The notes under the pieces: model-generated
What the model was told of the DNA's origin: nothing
The model's database searches: none
What the model saw: the letters and a program-made list of their open reading frames with translations, nothing else
Virus record (IMG/VR): IMGVR_UViG_3300044655_000350
Coordinates: 1 to 30,502 of that record
Strand: one strand, 5' to 3'
DNA: 30,502 nt
Origin: a virus
Part shown: piece after piece, positions 25,550 through 30,502 of the stretch
Numbering within the stretch: position 1 is the first letter of the stretch
Layout: every line of letters starts with the position of its first letter
Translations under genes and position numbers: made by a program

Positions 25550-25792
25550 TTAGTCGCCGTATTTAGTCTGCAACAACAACTCGCAGTAGTGGATTGCTTT
25601 CTGTATATCCTCTGCACCGTTTTTTGCGTGGTGTCGGCAGACATACTTAACTATGTTGCCCTCTAAAAACCCCAGCTCGTTAGCCACTATAAACTCTACT
25701 GGTTGTATTGCCATTTCAGCATAGTGATTACCACCCACCTGTTTAGCTAGTGCGTTCTCTTCCTCTAGCATTTCTGTCATTCCGTCGCTCAT
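25550..25792 (-). CDS. DUF3310 family protein
   Basis: The 80-residue protein matches the DUF3310 pattern: NHY (22-24), a Pro (31) before a helix, GNIVKYVCRHHAKNG (45-59) and EDIQKAIHYCELLL (61-74). This small helical family is very common in phage genomes and is sometimes attached to nucleotide-metabolism proteins. Its role is unknown. AGGAG lies 6 bases before the ATG. Confidence 0.88.
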   Translation of the reverse strand: MSDGMTEMLEEENALAKQVGGNHYAEMAIQPVEFIVANELGFLEGNIVKYVCRHHAKNGAEDIQKAIHYCELLLQTKYGD

Positions 25793-25880
25793 TCCATTCT
25801 CCTAATATAAACATACATATCATTCCTAGCCCAAAGGCTTGCCAGTAGCATTGGATGTACTCAATCACTAAGTTTGCCAT
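25743..25880 (-). CDS. Possible 45-aa membrane protein
   Basis: A 45-residue frame starts inside the 3' end of the 55-aa gene and overlaps the DUF3310 start. MANLVIEYIQCYWQAFGLGM then ICMFILGEW forms one hydrophobic helix, followed by an Arg-rich tail. It fills the otherwise empty 25793-25860 interval. The RBS is weak, so it is only a candidate. Confidence 0.42.
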   Translation of the reverse strand: MANLVIEYIQCYWQAFGLGMICMFILGEWNERRNDRNARGRERTS

Positions 25881-26028
25881 TAGCTCTATCCCTCGCATCT
25901 CGTTCTGCTTCTTTATCTAGCATTAGGTAATACCCTGCTATTACTCTACCCTTTTCTTCTTCCGACATATCGTCGGCTGCTACCTTATTAACGTAATACC
26001 CTAGCCTAAAATAATGTTTATCTTCCAT
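25861..26028 (-). CDS. Small hypothetical protein (55 aa)
   Basis: The product, MEDKHYFRLGYYVNKVAADD..., is helical and charged and ends in RDARDRANGKLSD. GGGAG precedes the ATG by 6 bases, and the start overlaps the upstream TAA as TAATG. I read it directly; it is too short for most gene callers but fits the tiling. Function is unknown. Confidence 0.68.
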   Translation of the reverse strand: MEDKHYFRLGYYVNKVAADDMSEEEKGRVIAGYYLMLDKEAERDARDRANGKLSD

Positions 26029-26495
26029 TACCAACTCCCAAAACCTTGTAAACTACTACCTATGGCAACACTTTTAGTCGAACGTCTAAGTCTTTCTCGT
26101 TCTTCCTTAGTCCTAGGCTCTTGAGGTCTATCCATTAGGTTAATTACCCTAGTAACACTAGCTATCTTTTCCTTTACGTCTATTTCTTCTACTGGTGCAG
26201 GTATTTCAATGACAGGTTTTATGTAAGGGGTCGCTGCGTTATATACATATTGTCGCTTAGCACCCACCGTTTGTTTCATTCGAACTAAGTGCCCATGAAA
26301 TGTCAACCACTCTAAGTAGCGCTTACCTTTCTCAAATAATTGCAACTCCTCTACGCATTGTTTAGCTGACACATTTTTACGAGCGGCGATATAGTTATAC
26401 ACAATCTCTTTATTATTGTTTACTTCGGTATCTATTTCGTATTTCTTCCTAACACTTCTTTCACGTTCTTCTTTAATTGTTTGTTCAGTTTTCAT
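26028..26495 (-). CDS. Putative winged-helix-like hypothetical protein
   Basis: The 155-residue protein has a charged N-terminal helix, then IVYNYIAARKNVSAKQCVEEL and FEKGKRYLEWLTFHGHLVR, which resemble the recognition and wing parts of a winged helix. A Pro/Val/Glu linker and a basic C-terminus (EERERLRRSTKSV) follow. AGGAGG sits before the ATG. It is downstream of polymerase copy 2 and could be a phage regulator. The fold call is tentative. Confidence 0.6.
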   Translation of the reverse strand: MKTEQTIKEERERSVRKKYEIDTEVNNNKEIVYNYIAARKNVSAKQCVEELQLFEKGKRYLEWLTFHGHLVRMKQTVGAKRQYVYNAATPYIKPVIEIPAPVEEIDVKEKIASVTRVINLMDRPQEPRTKEERERLRRSTKSVAIGSSLQGFGSW

Positions 26496-26679
26496 TATCC
26501 CCTCCTACTATATCTATTAAAGTCAATGTACTTCCTTGGTCTATATTGCGTAAGCACTCTGCAAGTATCTGCTGTTGCTCTATCGTACTGGGCTCGGGCA
26601 TGCTATCCCCCTCGCTATACTCAATGAAAGCCTTTCTGTACCTAACAATCTCCGTATGTCTTGCCATATCCCGATTCAC
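26485..26679 (-). CDS. Small acidic protein overlapping polymerase copy 2
   Basis: The 64-residue frame opens with GTG at 26679 (or ATG at 26667) within the end of the polymerase gene and ends 11 bases into the next gene. Its C-terminus is helical and acidic (EQQQILAECLRNIDQG...). The overlap length matches that of the 82-aa gene after polymerase copy 1. No family was recognised. Confidence 0.55.
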   Translation of the reverse strand: MNRDMARHTEIVRYRKAFIEYSEGDSMPEPSTIEQQQILAECLRNIDQGSTLTLIDIVGGDNEN

Positions 26680-28465
26680 AATTTAATGGTAATTCTAATC
26701 CCCACTTGGGTCGCATCCTCATGCACATCTCAACATACTCAACTGCTGTTTCAACTTCTGCTTCGGGTACGATACATGCAATGGCATCGTGTACGGTCAT
26801 AACCACCTTATACTTCTTCGCCACCTGTAACATCTGTTCGCCGATAGCGATACGCGCGAGTGCTTGACATACATTCTCGACAACTTTCCCCCCATAAATT
26901 CTGTTTGGAATTGTAGCTTTACCTCTTTTTGTGTCATATACAAACTCCTCTTTGCCGTTCTCGTTAGTTTGCTTACGTAAGTTAGGATACTTAATATACA
27001 TGCCGTTTGGTAATTTAATGCCTTTCCTTCCTTCAACAACTAGCACACCCTTGCGCCCTAGGGGTGCTGTTTGGTCTGCCAGTATTGCCTCCAATGCCAC
27101 ACCCGCTTGTCGCCATAGTAGGGGTATCCACTCATAGGTGCTCCGGTACACGTCGATAATGCGTTTAGTTTCTTCTGCTGTTAGCACCACGTTATCTCGT
27201 AACAACTGCGCTTGGAACTTAACTGAACCCATCCCATACCCTGCACCGAGAATAGTAGTCTTGCCCATGAACCGTTCGGGTTTCGTAATCTCGTTTACTG
27301 GTTTGTTATAGATGCTACTTGCCATAATCTTGTAAACATCCTCACCCCTATCGAACGCATCAACAAGGTCATTCTGTTCTGCTAACCATGCTAGTGTCCT
27401 AGCCTCAATCTGTGAGCTATCGGCATCAACCATCAAATAGCCCTCAGGACCTAAAATTGCATGCTTTAGCACCGAGTTACGGGGTAGGTTTTGTAGGTTT
27501 ACTTTGTCATCTCCACCCCATCTGCCAGTATGTGCGGCATAATATCTTAGAGGGATAGGTAACTTGCCACGATTAGCAATTCCGATAAATCTTTCTGTCC
27601 GTGTTTCCTCTAACGTGGACTTACTACCTAGACGAGCCGCAACTAATGCTTGCACCGTAGGGTTAGGGTGCTCTCCCAATGCTTTGAACTCCTCATCGGT
27701 CTTAGCAAAAGCCCATGTTTCCTTACCTGTGGTTGGGCTAATCTTACGAGGGGGTACTACCCCATATGCTTTTAATACTTCAGCAAACTTATCGTTGCTC
27801 ATCAACTCCTCTTTAGCCATACCGATTGCTGAAAGCAAATCCTCTTTTGATTTCTTAATTTGTTCGAGGTGCACTAACAACACTCGTTTATCTAGCTCGA
27901 GGCTAGGCTCGGTAAACATACGGATGGTTAAGTCAATCAACTTATACTCCACCATCGGGAAGCCCACACTCATTTTCTTAAAAATATCATATGTAAGAGC
28001 CACATCATTAACACAATATTCACCATAACGAACGAGCTCTTCCGCATTAAAGTCTATCCTTCTTTTTCCAAGTGCATTGATTACCTCTGTGCCTTTTACT
28101 CCAGCACCGTAATGTTCTGCTAGTTTTGCTAGGCTACCGCCGACCTCTGTGCCATGAATAGCACGAGCCATAGATAGTGTGTCAATGATTGCTTTAGGGA
28201 AGATGCCAAAATGCCAACTCAATATAGCCAAGTCAAAAACCGCATTATGAGCAACAACCATATTAGCTTGTAAATCCAGTCCATCTAAAAATCCTTGTGT
28301 TTGTTCTTTTGTTCCACTAAACCATACGGGTGCGTTGTCATCTACGCTGACGGCTACACCTACTACTTCAAACTCCGGTGAGCGTATATACTCCTCCGTG
28401 GTCATCTTGCTTAACGAAAAGGTTTGGCTGTAATACGTTTCAAAGTCAATCGTTATTATTTTCAT
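26642..28465 (-). CDS. DNA polymerase A (copy 2), with 3'-5' exonuclease
   Basis: The 607-residue protein has the same architecture as copy 1: proofreading motifs D7 and E9 (IDFET), D78 (HNAVFD), Y150 and D154 (YCVND) at identical positions; polymerase motif A VDADSSQIEAR (D349), fingers R398...K402, motif C VMTVHDAIA (H559, D560). The O-helix reads RFMGKTTILGAGYG: L406 at the Klenow 762 position and Y410 at 766. The copies agree at 28 of the first 59 residues in an ungapped comparison by eye, so they are homologous but long diverged. The start overlaps the upstream gene as ATGA. Both copies look active. Confidence 0.95.
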   Translation of the reverse strand: MKIITIDFETYYSQTFSLSKMTTEEYIRSPEFEVVGVAVSVDDNAPVWFSGTKEQTQGFLDGLDLQANMVVAHNAVFDLAILSWHFGIFPKAIIDTLSMARAIHGTEVGGSLAKLAEHYGAGVKGTEVINALGKRRIDFNAEELVRYGEYCVNDVALTYDIFKKMSVGFPMVEYKLIDLTIRMFTEPSLELDKRVLLVHLEQIKKSKEDLLSAIGMAKEELMSNDKFAEVLKAYGVVPPRKISPTTGKETWAFAKTDEEFKALGEHPNPTVQALVAARLGSKSTLEETRTERFIGIANRGKLPIPLRYYAAHTGRWGGDDKVNLQNLPRNSVLKHAILGPEGYLMVDADSSQIEARTLAWLAEQNDLVDAFDRGEDVYKIMASSIYNKPVNEITKPERFMGKTTILGAGYGMGSVKFQAQLLRDNVVLTAEETKRIIDVYRSTYEWIPLLWRQAGVALEAILADQTAPLGRKGVLVVEGRKGIKLPNGMYIKYPNLRKQTNENGKEEFVYDTKRGKATIPNRIYGGKVVENVCQALARIAIGEQMLQVAKKYKVVMTVHDAIACIVPEAEVETAVEYVEMCMRMRPKWGLELPLNCESGYGKTYGDC

Positions 28466-28920
28466 TTGCCTTTTCCAAACGCACGTTTAGTTTGTTGCGA
28501 TACTACATTGTCAATTTCTGCTTGAGCTTCAGCCATTTGATGTTGGTGCATATACTCGGCTTGTTTTTGCGAGGCTAATTGTTGGTTGGGTTTGAGCCCA
28601 TCGCTTTGGGTTTGCGCAGAAGTATGATAGTTCCCGTCATCAGCACCCGCCAATAGTCTGCCCATAACATCCTTGGTGAACTCCTCGGCACGTAAGGCTT
28701 TTAGCTTATTGTGTAACGTGGCGATTTCTTCATCCTCTAGGAAGTCTAGCTGATACGCATAATGGCGGGGGATATCGGGAGTGCCGATAATAGCTTGATA
28801 GCGTTGTTCTATCTGTTCCATGATATCCCGCCACTTACGAGCAAACAATGGGGCATTATACCCAAACTCCTCGGGGGTGCTATCTATCCGTTCTAGTAGT
28901 ATCTCTACACCTTTGTTCAT
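28462..28920 (-). CDS. Hypothetical protein preceding polymerase copy 2
   Basis: The 152-residue protein is helical: an N-terminal Leu/Glu/Arg-rich part, then DFLEDEEIATLHNKLKALRA, a Gln/Ser/Thr linker and a Gln/Ala-rich C-terminus ending RAFGKGK. The stop overlaps the polymerase start as ATGA, as in copy 1. I saw no clear sequence similarity to the 148-aa gene before copy 1, although both are about 150 residues, helical, and coupled to a polymerase. An accessory role is only inferred. Confidence 0.7.
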   Translation of the reverse strand: MNKGVEILLERIDSTPEEFGYNAPLFARKWRDIMEQIEQRYQAIIGTPDIPRHYAYQLDFLEDEEIATLHNKLKALRAEEFTKDVMGRLLAGADDGNYHTSAQTQSDGLKPNQQLASQKQAEYMHQHQMAEAQAEIDNVVSQQTKRAFGKGK

Positions 28921-29200
28921 TTAGTATCTCCTCTAACAATGTTAGGTTTGTTTCGTTAATCACGATAGCTCTACCGCCCGCATCTCGGATGCTTTGCATC
29001 TCTTTCTCTTGTAGTGCGGTTGGTTTGTTTGTTCCCGCTTTGCACTCTACCCCTAGGAATTGCCCATTGATACAGCAGATAATATCGGGTATGCCACTAC
29101 GACCAAAGCCGTGAGTAGCGGGGAAAAAGTAATATACGCCCTGAGCCTTAAGTAGCTTAACAGCGCGGTCTTTAACTTTCTTTTCAGGGGTTAATGCCAT
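28880..29200 (-). CDS. VRR-NUC domain nuclease
   Basis: The 106-residue protein carries the VRR-NUC active site: GIPDI (G36-P38-D39), then GVECKAG (E52, K54) and Q64, with the GFGRSG loop before it. Free-standing VRR-NUC proteins of this size are common in phages and cut branched DNA or Holliday-type junctions. Its ATG lies where transcription from the promoter just upstream should begin, so its mRNA would be leaderless. It overlaps the next gene by 41 bases and carries one of the CTAACAATGTTAG sites near its 3' end. Confidence 0.92.
   Translation of the reverse strand: MALTPEKKVKDRAVKLLKAQGVYYFFPATHGFGRSGIPDIICCINGQFLGVECKAGTNKPTALQEKEMQSIRDAGGRAIVINETNLTLLEEILNEQRCRDTTRTDR
28933..28947. 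repeat. CTAACAATGTTAGG dyad, copy 1
   Basis: CTAACA and TGTTAG flank a single A, a perfect 13-bp dyad with GT after it. It lies in the coding sequence near the 3' end of the VRR-NUC gene. Two more copies lie at 29674 and 30217. Confidence 0.7.
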
Positions 29201-29206
29201 GCCCCC

Positions 29207-29234
29207 ATGATAACATAGGGTTAGACTTTGTCAA
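29207..29234 (-). promoter_or_regulatory. Strong sigma-70 promoter for the VRR-NUC / polymerase operon
   Basis: On the minus strand, TTGACA (29234-29229) is a perfect -35 box. After a 16-base spacer comes TATCAT (29212-29207), with TG one base before it as an extended -10. Six bases (GGGGGC) separate the -10 from the ATG of the nuclease gene. This is the best promoter I found in the window and it would serve the whole block to the left, using host RNA polymerase. Confidence 0.8.
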
Positions 29235-29284
29235 GGGGTGTGGGGTTTATTTTGTGAGAGGTTAGGTAGAGGGGGGTGGTGGGG
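29235..29284 (+). other. G-tract cluster beside the promoter
   Basis: The plus strand has four G runs of four or more (29235-29238, 29242-29245, 29271-29276, 29281-29284) in 50 bases, starting next to the -35 box. The set could form a G-quadruplex, though one loop is long (25 bases). No gene is in this interval. Confidence 0.5.
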
Positions 29285-29321
29285 TATGTAGATTACTTGC
29301 CCACCTCAAGTTACGAAAGGT

Positions 29322-29357
29322 TTAGCTAACCTAAATTTTTTTGGGGTAGTTAGCTAA
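29322..29357. repeat. Inverted repeat TTAGCTAAC / GTTAGCTAA
   Basis: Nine-base perfect arms (29322-29330 and 29349-29357) enclose 18 bases that include a run of seven T. The left arm region on the plus strand (AGGTT, TAGCT, AACCT, then AAA and Ts) could also act as a weak terminator. It is one of two adjacent inverted repeats in the 223-base gap 29201-29423. Confidence 0.6.
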
Positions 29358-29358
29358 G

Positions 29359-29400
29359 ACCGAATTGCATTTGCATCTACAAGGCTACTAGCAATTCGGT
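29359..29400. repeat. Inverted repeat ACCGAATTGC / GCAATTCGGT
   Basis: Ten-base perfect arms (29359-29368 and 29391-29400) enclose 22 bases. It begins one base after the previous inverted repeat ends. There is no T run on the minus side, so it is not a simple terminator. It may be a binding site or part of an origin. Confidence 0.6.
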
Positions 29401-29423
29401 TGTATCAATAACCCCTACCGATA

Positions 29424-29864
29424 TTATGGGTTGGTAGCCAGTAACTCATTCTTTAAATACCATATTGCGGCTTTGATATTCTCACGCTTGTTCTCGCTAT
29501 TGGAATTAAGAGCATGGGCTACTGCGCTACCTAGATTGTAGTTTAGCTTATACTCGTTAATTAAATCAACCACCTTTACAAACTTTTCCGAGTATTTAAT
29601 TTCGGTATCGGTATTGACTTGCGCCTCAACTTCTGCCTTGGTTTTATATATAGGTTGAACGGTGTTCTCTTGGCTAACAATGTTAGGTAGTTTAGCACCC
29701 ATACTAGCTTTCCTACGCAACTGCGCTTTAACTTCATATACTAACCTTACATCGGCACGGGCTTTCTTAGCGATTTTTTTAGGTATCGCATTAGGGGTTA
29801 CTGCTAGAATAGCTCTAATCCTAGCGGATTGGCTTAATGGTTTATTTGCTGTTTGTGTTGTCAT
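29424..29864 (-). CDS. HTH-like plus DUF3310-like protein
   Basis: The start ATG at 29864 has GGAG 6 bases upstream and is preferred to 29876. The 146-residue product has an N-terminal part (QSARIRAILAVTP, IPKKIAKKARADVRLVYEVK) that looks like a helix-turn-helix. Its C-terminus, YNLGSAVAHAL then KRENIKAAIWYLKNEL, follows the DUF3310 helical pattern ('lGnavkY.lR....eDlkKAiwYL'). A Thr/Val/Glu linker joins the two. A second CTAACAATGTTAG site lies within it. It may be an early regulator; both domain calls are by eye. Confidence 0.6.
   Translation of the reverse strand: MTTQTANKPLSQSARIRAILAVTPNAIPKKIAKKARADVRLVYEVKAQLRRKASMGAKLPNIVSQENTVQPIYKTKAEVEAQVNTDTEIKYSEKFVKVVDLINEYKLNYNLGSAVAHALNSNSENKRENIKAAIWYLKNELLATNP
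29674..29688. repeat. CTAACAATGTTAGG dyad, copy 2
   Basis: This copy is identical over 15 bases (through the final T) to copy 1 at 28933. It lies inside the HTH/DUF3310-like gene, so it is not explained by gene boundaries. Confidence 0.7.
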
Positions 29865-30021
29865 TTCGTTCTCCATTTGAATTTACAAAATCTCGTAATA
29901 CAGCTCTAATTGTGGCTTGAATTTTACTTGGGTAATTCTTAGCAATGTAGTCATATACATCTAAATCAAGCCTTATGCTTAATTGCTTTAGTGCTATGTG
30001 GTTTGGTTTTTTGCCTCTCAT
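29842..30021 (-). CDS. Ribbon-helix-helix protein resembling BrnA antitoxins
   Basis: I read this 59-residue gene directly. Its core, [20 protein letters not shown] then [14 protein letters not shown], matches the 'isIRLDpDVl.......tRInavLRay' ribbon-helix-helix pattern of BrnA-type antitoxins and related repressors. Two purine-rich Shine-Dalgarno sites precede the ATG, and the start overlaps the upstream stop as ATGA. No BrnT toxin is next to it, so it is more likely a stand-alone phage transcription repressor. The Asn-rich tail overlaps the next gene. Confidence 0.75.
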   Translation of the reverse strand: MRGKKPNHIALKQLSIRLDLDVYDYIAKNYPSKIQATIRAVLRDFVNSNGERNDNTNSK

Positions 30022-30200
30022 TCTCCTTTCTCCTTGTTAAATAAATAGTCTTTCCTATATTCAGACGGCGGTTGCCACCCTTGCTTGCGCCACGTTACCA
30101 TTACATCGGTATCATCGGCTCTCACATACTTAAAGTTTGGGTCTAGTATTGATATTGCTTTGGGGATACTCATTGTTTTTTCTTTTTTAACTAACTGCAT
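30018..30200 (-). CDS. Small conserved phage protein ([11 protein letters not shown] type)
   Basis: The conserved part, [19 protein letters not shown] then [19 protein letters not shown], is a small phage protein of unknown role that I recognise from other podoviruses. The start is ambiguous. ATG 30173 begins the conserved part but lacks a good RBS. ATG 30200 has AGGAG 9 bases upstream and is used here. ATG 30209 abuts the AGGAG. It overlaps the upstream gene. Confidence 0.7.
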   Translation of the reverse strand: MQLVKKEKTMSIPKAISILDPNFKYVRADDTDVMVTWRKQGWQPPSEYRKDYLFNKEKGE

Positions 30201-30492
30201 TAGGTTCATCTCCTAGCCTAACATTGTTAGGCATATTGATTAAATATACTTCCTCATCGCACTTCACACCTACATCGGGTATCTCCCCCAAAACTGGCAC
30301 AAGTTTAAGCATACCCACTCGGGTTCTAACTTCGGGTGGCAATACATCCCTTGCAAACGTAATGGGTTCTTTATCAACAAACGTGAAGTGAAAGGTATCG
30401 CCCGTAATAGCTACATAACACGCACTACCCGCCTCGTAATTATCTGAAAATTGTTTTGATGTGCGCCTAGCATCTATTAAGCCCTCTAGCAT
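30187..30492 (-). CDS. Hypothetical early protein, possibly 5'-truncated
   Basis: The 101-residue protein ([20 protein letters not shown], then a beta-rich middle and an acidic C-terminus) ends with a segment containing the third CTAACAATGTTAG palindrome. The frame has no stop between the ATG at 30492 and the window edge and no RBS is visible, so the true start may be beyond it. No family was recognised. Confidence 0.6.
   Translation of the reverse strand: MLEGLIDARRTSKQFSDNYEAGSACYVAITGDTFHFTFVDKEPITFARDVLPPEVRTRVGMLKLVPVLGEIPDVGVKCDEEVYLINMPNNVRLGDEPNAVS
30216..30232. repeat. GCCTAACATTGTTAGGC dyad, copy 3
   Basis: This is the most symmetrical copy: 8-base arms GCCTAACA and TGTTAGGC around one T. 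On the opposite strand the core reads CCTAACAATGTTAGG like the other two. It lies just upstream of the AGGAG of the next gene. Confidence 0.7.
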
Positions 30493-30502
30493 ATTAAGGT
30501 TT

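Noticed and set aside
25546-25644. N-terminal extension of the small PD-(D/E)XK gene
   Set aside because: The extra 33 residues are Cys/Thr/Arg-rich, overlap the conserved DUF3310 3' end in another frame, and the natural start is four bases after the DUF3310 stop.
27564-28028. 154-codon open frame on the plus strand inside polymerase copy 2
   Set aside because: It is antisense to highly conserved exonuclease and palm sequence, has no ribosome binding site, and its Ser/Leu-rich composition is that of a reverse-strand shadow.
20885-28465. The second polymerase as an assembly duplicate
   Set aside because: The two copies differ at about half of the aligned residues and have different neighbours, so they are not the same locus assembled twice. 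A chimeric contig cannot be excluded without reads, though the unbroken gene overlaps argue against it.
29359-29400. The 10-bp inverted repeat as a rho-independent terminator for the early genes
   Set aside because: No T run follows the second arm on the minus strand and the loop is 22 bases.
1-30502. Integrase, attachment site, tRNA genes, T7-type RNA polymerase or its promoters
   Set aside because: None was recognised on either strand; genes left or right of the window could still encode them.

Overview
This window looks like part of the genome of a lytic, short-tailed (podovirus-like) bacteriophage of an aquatic bacterium. No host housekeeping gene, rRNA or tRNA gene was recognised. The virion proteins resemble P22 gp10 and the T7 internal core proteins, and the replication proteins are types common in uncultured freshwater and marine podoviruses. 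The host is not identifiable from the sequence. I saw no integrase, attachment site, CRISPR array or insertion sequence. No gene-free stretch exceeds 300 bases.

Layout. Bases 1-13185 form a plus-strand virion arm: the 3' part of a tail/DNA-stabilisation protein, a small conserved neck/tail-type protein, a cupin-like protein, two glycine/alanine-rich virion proteins, a T7 gp13-like small acyltransferase-fold protein, and a 2158-residue internal (ejection) protein with an embedded HExxH metallopeptidase motif. Bases 13182-30502 are a single uninterrupted minus-strand array of about thirty genes, mostly joined by ATGA or TAATG overlaps. Read in transcription order (right to left) it has four blocks. 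First come four small early-type genes, including a ribbon-helix-helix protein. Second is an intergenic control region with two inverted repeats, G-tracts and a near-consensus sigma-70 promoter. Third are a VRR-NUC nuclease, a first DNA polymerase A and a cluster of very small genes (DUF3310, a PD-(D/E)XK nuclease, small membrane proteins). Fourth, after a 26-bp dyad, comes the core replication block: zinc-finger proteins, a second DNA polymerase A, a Cas4/RecB-like nuclease, an HNH-like protein, a SNF2 helicase, a zinc-binding ssDNA-binding-type protein, an HTH regulator and a primase-helicase. The arms converge at 13182-13185 with overlapping stop codons.

The outstanding feature is two complete, clearly related but divergent family-A DNA polymerases (20885-22783 and 26642-28465), each with intact exonuclease and polymerase motifs, in one gene array. 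Other points worth attention are three copies of a CTAACAATGTTAG palindrome in the right-hand 1.3 kb, the long dyad at 23832-23857, a promoter predicted to give a leaderless nuclease mRNA, and a terminator-like hairpin lying over the primase start codon. The genes together describe a self-contained replication apparatus (primase-helicase, two polymerases, SNF2 helicase, ssDNA-binding-type protein, four nuclease-type proteins) facing a virion/ejection module. Portal, capsid and terminase genes presumably lie left of the window.
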